Below are positions 32,395 through 40,769 of a stretch of 64,000 bases of DNA, piece after piece. The notes beneath the pieces are model-generated. The model was not told where the DNA came from. It made no database searches and worked only from the letters and a program-made list of their open reading frames with translations. The DNA is taken from positions 186,001 through 250,000 of the forward strand of contig NZ_QWGE01000003.1 in assembly GCF_003576375.1 (NCBI RefSeq), written 5' to 3'. Every line of letters begins with the position of its first letter. The first letter of the stretch is position 1. Source of the stretch: Pontibacter oryzae (GTDB lineage Bacteria; Bacteroidota; Bacteroidia; Cytophagales; Hymenobacteraceae). The position numbers were made by a program, and so were the translations under genes.

Positions 32395-32952
32395 CTAGCG
32401 GTCATGTTTGCCCTCGGCAAACTCCTCCACCATTTTGCGGTTAAAGGCCGGCAGGTCGTCGGGGTTGCGGCTGGTTACCAAACCATTATCCACTACTACC
32501 TCTTCATCCACCCATTCGGCGCCAGCGTTTTTGAGGTCGGTTTGCAAGGTATGGTAGCTGGTCATTTTCTTGCCTTTTACCTTTCCGGTTTCGATCAGCG
32601 TCCAGGGGCCATGGCAGATCGAGGCCACCGGCTTGCCGCTTTCCATAAACTTACCCACAAAGCTAACGGCCTCCTTGTTGGCGCGCAGGGTATCGGGGTT
32701 CATCACGCCGCCAGGCAGTAGCAGGCCGTTGTAGTCTTCGGCTTTCACCTCATTTAGCTTTTTATCTACTTTAAATGTATCGCCCCAGTCGGTGTGGTTC
32801 CAGGCTTTAATTTCGTTGTTTTTGTTAGGAGAGATGATGTGGGCTTCAGCACCTTCGTCCTTCAACGCCTGAAGAGGCTTGGTCAACTCAACTTGCTCAA
32901 ATCCCTCTTCTACTAATATCGCTATTTTCTTTCCTTCTAATTTATTAGCCAT
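32395..32952 (-). CDS. DJ-1/PfpI-family protein (class I glutamine amidotransferase-like)
   Basis: 185-residue DJ-1/PfpI-fold protein. The nucleophile elbow is SICHGPW with Cys113 and His114; the conserved acidic residue is Glu16 in LVEEGFEQVE; GLLLPGGV is the oxyanion-loop motif. It is closest to the YhbO/PfpI branch of general stress proteins reported to act on glyoxal-damaged proteins or as weak proteases. It is likely cytoplasmic and monocistronic, between convergent and divergent neighbours. Confidence 0.92.
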   Translation of the reverse strand: MANKLEGKKIAILVEEGFEQVELTKPLQALKDEGAEAHIISPNKNNEIKAWNHTDWGDTFKVDKKLNEVKAEDYNGLLLPGGVMNPDTLRANKEAVSFVGKFMESGKPVASICHGPWTLIETGKVKGKKMTSYHTLQTDLKNAGAEWVDEEVVVDNGLVTSRNPDDLPAFNRKMVEEFAEGKHDR

Positions 32953-33082
32953 TACTAAGTTTGTTTGAATGGTTTAACATCGGTTTGTTACTAGAATAAC
33001 GGTTTAAGGCACTTTTTGTTAATAAGCCTTTCAAACAACCTACTCTCGCCAATATCAGCTACAGCCTTGCGTGCCATACTAG

Positions 33083-33114
33083 CTACTGAAGGCTAGCGCT
33101 CTAGCTAGCAGTAG
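33083..33114. promoter_or_regulatory. Nested inverted repeat upstream of the TonB-dependent receptor
   Basis: Outer arms CTACTG (33083-33088) and CAGTAG (33109-33114) enclose inner arms GCTAG and CTAGC around CGCT. It lies about 135 bases before the receptor start in a 298-bp spacer with no other feature. It could be a repressor site or leader hairpin. Confidence 0.3.
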
Positions 33115-33250
33115 TGATTCTGCACATACTCGCTTCAATAAGCCCCTGATCTACTTGCATGCAGGCTATAGCCCTTTTACGTTTGCATCGGTTTAGAATC
33201 AGTCTAAATAACATTGTAAGGCTTTTCAGCCACCACTATAAAAAAGCGCT

Positions 33251-35683
33251 ATGTTAAAAAAGTTTACACTATTAGTTTGCATGTTGCTGCTCGCACAATT
33301 GGTCTGGGCGCAAACAGGAACAATTACCGGCAAAGTACTGCGGGAAAACGGGCAGCCCGTGCCATCGGCCAGCGTGGTGGTGGAAAACACCCGCTACGGC
33401 ACAGTTACCGATGAGCAGGGCGCTTTCGAGATTAAACGCCTGCCGGCCGGTACGTACCAGGTCCGCGCCATGCTGCTGGGCTTTGAGAGCAACGTGAAGC
33501 AGGTTACACTTAACCAAAACGAGAGCAAGGCCATCACTTTTACGCTGGCTGCCAAAGTTAACCAGGTAACGCAGGTAGAGGTATTTGGCGAGCGCGACAA
33601 GCAGCCCGAAAAACTTGATGCCATTACCAGGCTGCCCCTGAAGCCAAGCGAGCAGATCCAGAGCATTTCTGTGATCTCAGAAAAACTGATAGAGCAGCAG
33701 GGTGCGCTTACCGTAATTGAGGGTGTGCGCAACGTACCAGGCGTGTATACCTACTCCACTTATGGCGGCGTGCGCGAGAGCATCTCTTCCAGAGGTTTCC
33801 GGGGCATACCTACCCTTAAAAACGGCGTGCGCGTAATGACCGACTTCCGGGGCATTGGTTTCTCTACGGATATGCAGGGCGTGGAAAGTGTGCAGGTGCT
33901 GAAAGGTGCCAGCGCCATTACCATGGGTGCCGCCACAGACCTAGGTGGCCCGGGCGGTATCGTGAACATCGTTACTAAAACTCCTAAGTTCGAGAATTCT
34001 GGCGCGGTTTCTTTCCGTGCAGGCAGTTGGGGCTTGATTCGACCTACCTTTGATGTCCAGCGCGTGGTGGATAAAGACCAGAAGCTGGCCGTGCGCCTGA
34101 ACGGGTCTTACGAGAACGGCGGCAAGTTCCGCGACCACATGGATAACGAGTCGTTCTACATTAATCCGTCCCTTGCCTGGCACCCGAACGCAAAAAGCAC
34201 CCTAACCCTGGAGATGGATTACTTTAAAGAGGAGCAGGCAATTGACGCGGGCACGGTGAACCTATCGGTAGACAACAAGAAAAACGAGATCTATGACCTG
34301 CCTTCAGATCGTTTTCTTGGCTTTGAGACGGACAAAACAGACACCAGGCACATGACCTACACTGCCCGCTACAAGTATGATATCAGCAACAACTTATACT
34401 TGCGCGCTGCCGTGTTCAACTCCGACTATGACTCCGATGGTATCAGAACAAGCCTCTCGGGCCTGAAGAAGAATACTGCCGAAAACATTAACGTAGACCA
34501 GGTAAACGTATACACCCGCTCTATTGCCCATAACCAGGCGCGCGACGACAACAGCACCGTGATGCAGCTGGACCTGGTAGGCAAGAAAGTGAAGACAGGC
34601 GGCATAAACCACACGTTCCAGGTTGGCACAGACTACCGCTACATCGACCTGTTCCAGCCTTCTTACAACGCCATTGCAATTGATACCATTAATGTGCTAA
34701 ACCCGGAAACGGTAACCAACACACTGCCAGCCAACGTGGCAGACTTTACACGCACGGGTGGCACGCACTCCTTCGACCATAGCTTTGGCATTACCCTGCA
34801 GGATGTTATTCAGCTTACAGACTGGGCCAGAGTATACGGCGGCGTGCGCTACAGCACCAACAAGTCCAGATCTGAAGGTGTATCCAGTACCACATCAGAG
34901 TTCTGGAACCCACTGGCCGGGGTCATGTTCACGGTGAAAGACGGCATTAACATCTTTGGTTCTTACACCAACAGCACCAACCCGCGCTCTGCCGCAGTAG
35001 TAGATGTGAATGGCGAGCCCCTTGGCGCTGAACGCATCGACCAGATTGAGGCAGGAATCAAATCAGAATGGCTCAACAACCGCCTGCGCTTTAACCTGAC
35101 CTTCTACAAAATCAACAACAAAGACATGAACTTGAAGGCCTTCACCGTGGATAATAGCGGCAACGTGCTGGATGCGGGCTACTACATTAAAGGCGGGAAC
35201 GATGAGCGAAAAGGCGTGGAAGTTGAGCTAACGGGCCGCGTACTGGAGAACCTGGAGGTTGTGGCCGGCTATGCTTACATCGATGCGCAGTACAAGGACC
35301 ATACTACTTTTGTACCAGGCTCAGCACCAAACAATACCCCGAAGCATACTTTCAACGCTTACGCCAACTACACTTTGCAGAACGGCGTGCTGCGCGGCCT
35401 CAACCTGGGTGCCGGCGCCTACTACCTCGGCGAGCGCCCTTACAACGACTGGACACAGGACGGCGTGCAGTACCACGATATTCAGCCTGACACAGCGCCC
35501 TGGAACAACAAAGCTTATACTATCGTGAATGCGCAGGTTGGCTACGAGTTTCAGCAGCACTGGGGCGTGCGCGCGCTCTTCAACAACGTGTTCGACGAGG
35601 TTGGCTACGATGCCTACCGCTCAAACTTTATAGACAGAATACAGCCACGGAACTTCTCAGGTGTAGTTACCTATAAATTCTAA
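33251..35683 (+). CDS. TonB-dependent siderophore receptor with carboxypeptidase-regulatory-like domain
   Basis: An outer-membrane receptor of 810 residues. Signal peptide 1-20, then a CarboxypepD_reg-like Ig-fold domain (about 22-90: GTITGKVLRENGQPVPSASV, GTVTDEQGAFEIKRLPAGTY). The plug domain (about 120-240) has ITRLPLKPSEQIQSISVISE, SRGFRGIPTLKNGVR, GVESVQVLKGASAITMG and GGIVNIVTKTP, all typical of FhuA/FpvA-type receptors. The barrel runs to the end (RNFSGVVTYKF). It should import ferric siderophores using TonB/ExbBD energy. A PepSY membrane protein and two thioredoxin-fold proteins follow on the same strand, suggesting an iron-acquisition and reduction block. A terminator lies directly after the gene. 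Confidence 0.92.
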   Translation: MLKKFTLLVCMLLLAQLVWAQTGTITGKVLRENGQPVPSASVVVENTRYGTVTDEQGAFEIKRLPAGTYQVRAMLLGFESNVKQVTLNQNESKAITFTLAAKVNQVTQVEVFGERDKQPEKLDAITRLPLKPSEQIQSISVISEKLIEQQGALTVIEGVRNVPGVYTYSTYGGVRESISSRGFRGIPTLKNGVRVMTDFRGIGFSTDMQGVESVQVLKGASAITMGAATDLGGPGGIVNIVTKTPKFENSGAVSFRAGSWGLIRPTFDVQRVVDKDQKLAVRLNGSYENGGKFRDHMDNESFYINPSLAWHPNAKSTLTLEMDYFKEEQAIDAGTVNLSVDNKKNEIYDLPSDRFLGFETDKTDTRHMTYTARYKYDISNNLYLRAAVFNSDYDSDGIRTSLSGLKKNTAENINVDQVNVYTRSIAHNQARDDNSTVMQLDLVGKKVKTGGINHTFQVGTDYRYIDLFQPSYNAIAIDTINVLNPETVTNTLPANVADFTRTGGTHSFDHSFGITLQDVIQLTDWARVYGGVRYSTNKSRSEGVSSTTSEFWNPLAGVMFTVKDGINIFGSYTNSTNPRSAAVVDVNGEPLGAERIDQIEAGIKSEWLNNRLRFNLTFYKINNKDMNLKAFTVDNSGNVLDAGYYIKGGNDERKGVEVELTGRVLENLEVVAGYAYIDAQYKDHTTFVPGSAPNNTPKHTFNAYANYTLQNGVLRGLNLGAGAYYLGERPYNDWTQDGVQYHDIQPDTAPWNNKAYTIVNAQVGYEFQQHWGVRALFNNVFDEVGYDAYRSNFIDRIQPRNFSGVVTYKF

Positions 35684-35704
35684 GGCCACATAACATACCT
35701 TTCC

Positions 35705-35742
35705 CGCAAAAGCTGCCGATATTTACCTCGGCAGCTTTTGCG
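35705..35742 (+). terminator. Terminator after the TonB-dependent receptor
   Basis: 15-bp perfect stem CGCAAAAGCTGCCGA with its complement at 35728-35742; 8-base loop. Confidence 0.8.
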
Positions 35743-35775
35743 TTCCCAAATCTCTGATTACCTAATGTTTGTACC

Positions 35776-37005
35776 ATGAAAAAGTTTACCTGGCGAAAGC
35801 TGTTTAATGATGTGCATCTCTGGCTGGGCATTGCCAGCGGGCTTGTGCTTTTTGTAGTATGCCTCTCGGGCACGATTTATACTTTCAGGGAGGAAGTGGA
35901 GCAGCTCATGGACCCCGAGAAGTATACCGTGGAAGTGCCCGCTAACACCCCGGCCATGGCCCCGAGTGCGTTGATAAGCCAGCTGGAGCGCGAGCTGAAG
36001 GGCCAGGTTACAAGCATCAGCATTCCGGCGGATGAGGCAAGCACCTACACCATAAGCGTAGCCCCTGCCCAAACCGAGCGCAAGCCGGAAGGCCGTCCGA
36101 AGCAAGGCCGCGGCGAGCAGAAAGAAGGCCGCGGTGGCGAAGGCGGCGGAAGGCCGGCCACCTACTACGTAAACCCTTACACAGGCCAGGTAGTGGGCAC
36201 GCCGGAGAGCGCCACCTCCGAGTTCTTCACAACTGTTATGAAGCTGCACCGCTGGCTGCTGGTAGAGGGCGAGGTTGGCAAAATCATCGTGGGCATTTCT
36301 ACCATCATCTTTTTCTTTCTGGTGCTAACGGGCCTGTTTATCTGGATACCTGCCAAAGCCAAAAACTGGAAGCAGGGCCTCAAGATCAAGACAAACGCCA
36401 ACTGGAAGCGCGTAAACCACGACCTGCACAATACCTTGGGCTTTTACTCCTCGCTGCTGCTGCTCGTGATGGCCATAACCGGCCTTTGCTGGTCGTTTGG
36501 CTGGTACCGCGATGGCTTGGGCAAAGTGCTGGGCGCTGAGGTATTTAAAGGCCGCCGCGAGAAGCCAATGAGCGTGGCCGCTGCTCCGTCGCCGGCGCTG
36601 TCGGTTGCGCAGTTCATCGCCAAAGCAAACGAACTGCTGCCGTACGCCGGCGACCTGCGCGTGTCGCTGCCCGCCGACGATACGACTGCCGTGGTGCTGC
36701 AAAAGAGCAAAACAGGCTTCTTTGCGCTGGCCGCTTCCGATAAGGTGCAACTAAACCCATACACCGCCGAGGCCTTGCAAGTAGACCGCTTTTCCGACAA
36801 GGCCTTTAACGAGCAGGTGGCCTCGCTGATAAAGCCGCTGCACGTGGGCAACGTGTTCGGCACCTTCTCCAAGATTTTATACTTTATTGCCTGCCTTGTT
36901 GCCACCAGTTTGCCAATTACCGGCACCCTGATCTGGCTAAACAAGCTGCGTAAAAAATCGAACAAAAAATCTCGCCGCAGCACCGCCACGCAGCTGGCAG
37001 GCTAA
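35776..37005 (+). CDS. PepSY-associated membrane protein (putative iron-siderophore reductase)
   Basis: A 409-residue inner-membrane protein of the PepSY_TM family. The first helix begins at WLGIASGLVLFVVCLSGTIYTF (about residues 18-39). A periplasmic PepSY domain follows, interrupted by a Lys/Glu/Gly-rich insert (about 100-127). Helices near 164-189 (IIVGISTIIFFFLVLTGLFIW), 220-237 (LLLLVMAITGLCWSFGW) and 360-385 follow, with a basic C-terminus. Conserved His residues (DVHLWLG, LHRWLL, HDLHNTLG, PLHVG) fit haem or metal binding. Relatives near siderophore receptors are thought to reduce ferric siderophores; here it sits 92 bases after a TonB-dependent receptor. The role is inferred. Confidence 0.87.
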   Translation: MKKFTWRKLFNDVHLWLGIASGLVLFVVCLSGTIYTFREEVEQLMDPEKYTVEVPANTPAMAPSALISQLERELKGQVTSISIPADEASTYTISVAPAQTERKPEGRPKQGRGEQKEGRGGEGGGRPATYYVNPYTGQVVGTPESATSEFFTTVMKLHRWLLVEGEVGKIIVGISTIIFFFLVLTGLFIWIPAKAKNWKQGLKIKTNANWKRVNHDLHNTLGFYSSLLLLVMAITGLCWSFGWYRDGLGKVLGAEVFKGRREKPMSVAAAPSPALSVAQFIAKANELLPYAGDLRVSLPADDTTAVVLQKSKTGFFALAASDKVQLNPYTAEALQVDRFSDKAFNEQVASLIKPLHVGNVFGTFSKILYFIACLVATSLPITGTLIWLNKLRKKSNKKSRRSTATQLAG

Positions 37006-37030
37006 GCATACCGCTCATAACTTCTTTTTT

Positions 37031-37058
37031 AGCCCGGGCAAGTATACTTGCCCGGGCT
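37031..37058. terminator. Perfect palindromic terminator with AAGTATACTT centre
   Basis: 14-base arms meet without spacer (37031-37044/37045-37058): GC-rich AGCCCGGGC and its complement around AAGTATACTT, followed by T5. The window's frequent word forms the hairpin tip. Confidence 0.85.
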
Positions 37059-37161
37059 TTTTCGTCTGATCTATAAGTTTTGCAGCCTAATTTATTAGGC
37101 AAGCAATAAAATTTCATAGCCTTTTATGCGTATAAACCAGCGGCATACGTTATTTTAGAGT

Positions 37162-37650
37162 ATGAAAAAAAGAATCCTGTTACTATCGCTTTTGGGCATC
37201 CTTATAATGGCTTACAGTGCACAGGCGCAGCAAGTGCCCGTGATAAAGTATGATGGCTTGCAAAAGCTCCGCAACCAACCCCACGATACCCTGTACGTGG
37301 TGAACTTCTGGGCCACCTGGTGCCGCCCGTGCGTAAAGGAGCTGCCATACTTTGAGGCGGCCAGCCAACGTTACAAAAACCAGCCTGTAAAAGTATTATT
37401 AGTGAGTATGGATGCCGTGGAAGACCTGGATACCCGCGTAAAGCCTTTCATCAAAAAACGAAACATGCAGGCCACTGTGCTGCTACTTGATGAGGTAGAT
37501 GGCAACAGCTGGATAGACAAGATCGAGCCTAAATGGTCTGGGGCGATACCGGCCACGATGGTGTTTAACAACAAGCGCGGCGTCTACGAGTTCAGGGAGG
37601 CCGAGATGACGGAGCAGGAACTTACCAGCCTGATCGAGAAGTATAAATAA
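37162..37650 (+). CDS. TlpA-like thioredoxin-fold protein
   Basis: A secreted thiol-disulphide oxidoreductase of 162 residues. Signal peptide 1-22 (KRILLLSLLGILIMAYSAQAQ). The thioredoxin fold begins VVNFWATWCRPCVKELPYFE, with the WCRPC active site, and the cis-Pro region is SGAIPATMVFNN. Periplasmic proteins of this type keep substrates such as cytochromes or receptors reduced. It lies downstream of the PepSY gene and directly before a second thioredoxin-like gene (31-base gap), so the two are probably one transcript. Confidence 0.9.
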   Translation: MKKRILLLSLLGILIMAYSAQAQQVPVIKYDGLQKLRNQPHDTLYVVNFWATWCRPCVKELPYFEAASQRYKNQPVKVLLVSMDAVEDLDTRVKPFIKKRNMQATVLLLDEVDGNSWIDKIEPKWSGAIPATMVFNNKRGVYEFREAEMTEQELTSLIEKYK

Positions 37651-37681
37651 GCTGATTTACCTAACCTTAAAAGCCATACTT

Positions 37682-38314
37682 ATGAAAAAACGCAACCTGC
37701 CACTTATGTACATGGCCTGCCTGCTGCTGGTAAGCTTGCTGCTCGCGGCCGTGCCGGCCTCCGATAACGGTTACAGCGTAGGCGACACTGCCCGCGATTT
37801 CAAGCTGAAGAACGTGAACGGCAAAATGGTATCCATGGCCGATTACAAAGATGCTAAGGGCTTTATTGTGACCTTTACCTGCAACTCCTGCCCATACTCC
37901 GTTGCCTACGAAGACCGCCTGATTGACCTGCACAACAAGTATGCGCCAAAAGGCTACCCGGTTATCGCCATCAACCCTAACGACGCCAAGGTATCGCCGA
38001 AAGACTCGTTTGAGCAGATGCAGGTGCGCGCCAAGGAGAAGGCTTTTCCTTTTGCCTACGTCTACGACCAGACCCAGGAGATAACCAAAGCCTACGGAGC
38101 CACCCGCACGCCACACCTCTACGTGGTGCAAAAGCAGAAAGACGGCTCCTTTAAGGTAGCCTACATTGGCACCATAGACGATAACTACAAAGACGCCAGC
38201 CAGGTGCAGAAAAAGTATGCCGAAGCCGCCCTGGACGAGCTTGTTTCTGGCCAGAAGGTAAGCCAGCCCAACACCAAAGCCATCGGCTGCACCATTAAGT
38301 GGAAGGAGGCTTAA
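37682..38314 (+). CDS. Thioredoxin-family (AhpC/TSA-like) exported protein
   Basis: A 210-residue exported protein. Hydrophobic leader 9-25 (MYMACLLLVSLLLAAVPA). The mature part is a peroxiredoxin/thioredoxin-like fold: GDTARDFKLKNVNGKMVSM, FIVTFTCNSCPYSVAYE with the CNSCP site, AINPNDAKVSPKDSFEQM and YGATRTPHLYVV with the cis-Pro. The CxxCP arrangement and spacing fit the redoxin family seen in Bacteroidota and Planctomycetes. It follows the TlpA-like gene by 31 bases. A terminator follows. Confidence 0.9.
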   Translation: MKKRNLPLMYMACLLLVSLLLAAVPASDNGYSVGDTARDFKLKNVNGKMVSMADYKDAKGFIVTFTCNSCPYSVAYEDRLIDLHNKYAPKGYPVIAINPNDAKVSPKDSFEQMQVRAKEKAFPFAYVYDQTQEITKAYGATRTPHLYVVQKQKDGSFKVAYIGTIDDNYKDASQVQKKYAEAALDELVSGQKVSQPNTKAIGCTIKWKEA

Positions 38315-38333
38315 GCGTTAGCTGCAAAATATA

Positions 38334-38370
38334 AAAACGCCTCTGCCGGTTCTGCTGGCAGGGGCGTTTT
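38334..38370 (+). terminator. Terminator after the thioredoxin pair
   Basis: 14-bp stem AAAACGCCTCTGCC/GGCAGGGGCGTTTT with one T-G wobble and a 9-base loop, followed by TT. Confidence 0.8.
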
Positions 38371-38510
38371 TTGTTACCCTCAGCTAAGTGTAAACTGCTG
38401 CTGAGATTTCTTATCTTGTGGTAGAAATGGGGTGTGGGCATAAAAGCCTTTCTCTAACTATAAAAACTTAAGTTCACCCATCCTTAAGCCTACTATTATA
38501 TTACGGTATC

Positions 38511-38720
38511 ATGAAAAAGATTAACCAGTTTATTCTGGCGCTTACATTCTCCGGCATCATTGGCTACTTGGCTGCTGAGGCTGTTTTCGGTTTTGGAGGG
38601 GGATGCGATGGTGGCCTCTGCGGTATTACCACGCTATTCGCAATTGGTGTCACGTTAGTTTTATTTATCTTGTTCTCAGTAATCAAGGCTGTACTATACA
38701 TCACTAAACGCAAGCAATAG
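38511..38720 (+). CDS. Small membrane protein, 69 aa
   Basis: No family recognised. Two hydrophobic segments (residues 7-25, FILALTFSGIIGYLAAEAV, and 41-63, LFAIGVTLVLFILFSVIKAVLYI) flank a Gly/Cys-rich loop (GFGGGCDGGLCG). The tail KRKQ is basic, so both ends are probably cytoplasmic and the two Cys face the periplasm, where they could form a disulphide. It lies alone between a terminator and a GNAT gene. Confidence 0.55.
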   Translation: MKKINQFILALTFSGIIGYLAAEAVFGFGGGCDGGLCGITTLFAIGVTLVLFILFSVIKAVLYITKRKQ

Positions 38721-38761
38721 TACATACTTTAACTGTATAGCTTAATTTCCCGGAGCCACCC

Positions 38762-39298
38762 ATGCCACAGCCTTACCATACTTTCGAAACCGAACGCTTG
38801 CTTTTGCGGGCCACTACCGAGGCCGATGCGCCATTTATGCTGGAGTTGCTTAACAGCCCGAAGTGGCTGCAGTTTATCGGCGACAGGCAGGTGCATACCG
38901 AGGAAGATGCCAAGCAGTATATCAGGTCGCGGATTTTGCCGCAGTTTGAGCGGTTGGGCTATGCCAACTACACGGTTACCCGCAAGGCTGACGGTGTGCC
39001 GCTGGGCACTTGCGGCCTTTACAGCCGCGCAGGCCTGAGCGGCATTGACATTGGCTATGCTTTTCTGCCCCAGCACGAGGGCCAGGGCTATGCTTACGAG
39101 GCAGCCGCTACGTTAAAGGAAGCAGCCTTTCATACGTTGTTGCTACCGGCTATTGGCGCTATTACCACAAAATCAAACCACAGTTCCCAGAAACTCCTCC
39201 AGAAACTTGGCCTGCGCTTTATGAAGTATATAACCCTGCCCGACGAAGACGAAGAGCTGATGTATTTTGAGCTGCAAAAGCCGGAGAGCCATACGTGA
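38762..39298 (+). CDS. GNAT acetyltransferase (RimJ/RimL-like)
   Basis: 178-residue GNAT-fold enzyme that transfers acetyl from acetyl-CoA to an amine. The N-terminal FETERLLLRATTEADAPFM is the RimJ/RimL signature, and IDIGYAFLPQHEGQGYAYEAAA contains the pyrophosphate-binding QGYAYEA motif (Q/RxxGxG/A variant). KSNHSSQKLLQKLGL is the usual C-terminal helix. The substrate could be a ribosomal-protein N-terminus or a small molecule. The stop codon directly abuts the stop of the convergent gene at 39299. Confidence 0.9.
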   Translation: MPQPYHTFETERLLLRATTEADAPFMLELLNSPKWLQFIGDRQVHTEEDAKQYIRSRILPQFERLGYANYTVTRKADGVPLGTCGLYSRAGLSGIDIGYAFLPQHEGQGYAYEAAATLKEAAFHTLLLPAIGAITTKSNHSSQKLLQKLGLRFMKYITLPDEDEELMYFELQKPESHT

Positions 39299-39676
39299 TC
39301 ACACCTCTTTCTTGGTATCGGCGGGCAGCGGGAAACCGGTAGGCTGCACCGCCCCCGACGCTCTTTTGGCCGGGCTTTCGTGCTGGCAGTGCTTCATGCC
39401 AGCCTTGCGTGCCTCCACTTCATACTTGTTATTGTAGTACCCTACCCGCCACGACTCGCGCAGGTATAGCCACAGAAACCTGAAAAAGCCGTGCTCCTGA
39501 AACTGCCGGATATGGCACAGCTCGTGCGCCAGCCAGCCTTCGTTTCGCAAAAACTCTGTGCGGCTCACTCCGCTTAAATGTATGCTTTTGCCCAGCACCA
39601 TGGCCACGTTGCTGCTTTTTAGCACCATGCGTGCAATTCGGGCAAAGAAAGAGCGTTCAACTATTTTGTAATCCAT
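39299..39676 (-). CDS. Putative HExxH metallopeptidase-like protein (DUF4157-like)
   Basis: 125 residues from the ATG at 39676 (a longer frame adds six residues). A zinc-site motif HELCH lies in WLAHELCHIRQFQEHG, followed 20-30 residues later by NKYEVEARKAG, whose Glu fits the third ligand of gluzincin-type sites. Hydrophobic helices before and after suggest a compact peptidase-like fold. Bacteroidota have many such small proteins with no tested activity. The C-terminus is a Lys/Pro-rich tail. It abuts the GNAT gene tail to tail. Confidence 0.7.
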   Translation of the reverse strand: MDYKIVERSFFARIARMVLKSSNVAMVLGKSIHLSGVSRTEFLRNEGWLAHELCHIRQFQEHGFFRFLWLYLRESWRVGYYNNKYEVEARKAGMKHCQHESPAKRASGAVQPTGFPLPADTKKEV

Positions 39677-39811
39677 AAACCTGAAAAATTGCACCGGTGG
39701 TTGCCCTGGCCTATGTGGCCTTTGGGTGAATCTGTGCGCCTACCTGGCGAAAGCATCAGTCTATCAGGCAAGTAACTGCAGATTTTTATTGCCGGTGTTA
39801 AGTATTACACT

Positions 39812-39819
39812 TATTTTTG
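39812..39819 (+). promoter_or_regulatory. TAnnTTTG -7 box upstream of the NlpC/P60 gene
   Basis: TATTTTTG matches the Bacteroidota -7 consensus; the coding start is about 135 bases downstream. Weak -33. Confidence 0.35.
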
Positions 39820-39954
39820 CACTGCTGTTGCCGTGTGCGGTTGCCTGGCCCAGCATTATTGGCTTTGTTCTGTCATGTTTTACCCTTCATGCCAGCACTT
39901 GCCAACGGTGAAATTGTATGCCCGCTTTGGCGGTGTCAGATCAAGCTAAACCTT

Positions 39955-40581
39955 ATGAAAAAATCTATTATCCTTTGTGCGTTTGCGCTGCTGTCGCTGG
40001 CCCTATCGTACTTCTACGAGGTTACGCCAGCACAATCGGCCACTCCGGAAACTACTGCCCTTCCGGCTTACGCTATCACTCCTTACGCCATAAACTCGCC
40101 AGAGGACATGGTGCGCGCTCTGGAACTGAACGAACCTTTGGAGGATGAGGAAGCCGACCAGCCTTACGAAGAGTACCACATCCGGAAGCTGGGCCTTACG
40201 TTTAAGAACCCCGCTTACCGCGACCTGGTGGAAACAGCCTCTAAATGGATTGGCACCCCTTACCGCTACGGCAGCAACTCGCGCCGCGGCACCGACTGCT
40301 CTGGCTTTGTATCCAGCATCTACCGCGATGTGTACGGCATCAAACTAAACCGCAGCTCGCGCTCCATCTTCCAAAACGTTGCGCATATCCGTAAAGACAG
40401 CATCCGCACCGGCGACTTAGTATTTTTCCGGCGCAGCGCTAAAGGCCCGATCTTCCATGTGGGCATCTACCTTAAGAATAATAAATTCATACATTCGGCG
40501 ACTAGTGGCGGCGTGCGCGTAAGCTCTTTATCAGAGCCATACTACCGTAATTACTTTTATGCCGCCGGCCGTGTAAACTAA
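39955..40581 (+). CDS. NlpC/P60 family cell-wall hydrolase (C40 peptidase)
   Basis: 208 residues from the ATG at 39955, which gives a signal sequence (KSIILCAFALLSLALSYFY). The open frame extends upstream to 39817 without leader-like content. The C40 triad is visible: Cys115 in TDCSGFVSSIYRDVYGI, His168 in IFHVGIYL and the third polar residue His180 in FIHSATSGGVRV. NlpC/P60 enzymes cleave D-Glu-meso-DAP bonds in peptidoglycan stem peptides. The N-terminal region (about 25-85) is acidic and unstructured. Transcribed alone with its own terminator. Confidence 0.92.
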   Translation: MKKSIILCAFALLSLALSYFYEVTPAQSATPETTALPAYAITPYAINSPEDMVRALELNEPLEDEEADQPYEEYHIRKLGLTFKNPAYRDLVETASKWIGTPYRYGSNSRRGTDCSGFVSSIYRDVYGIKLNRSSRSIFQNVAHIRKDSIRTGDLVFFRRSAKGPIFHVGIYLKNNKFIHSATSGGVRVSSLSEPYYRNYFYAAGRVN

Positions 40582-40602
40582 TATATATACACAAACAACC
40601 TG

Positions 40603-40635
40603 AGGCCCTGTAGCATCGCGCTGCGGGGCTTTTTG
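40603..40635 (+). terminator. Terminator after the NlpC/P60 gene
   Basis: 12-bp stem (AGGCCCTGTAGC with GCTGCGGGGCTT, three G-T wobbles), 5-base loop, then T5. Confidence 0.7.
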
Positions 40636-40769
40636 TTTTACTACGGCATAACAAATTTTGAGGTAGCAAGTATAGGAAGGTTAACGTTTGTTTCGGCAAA
40701 TTGCACCCGTTTGGCACCAAAGTATGCCAAGCCCACACAAACACATTAAGTATAAGCACGTACACAATC

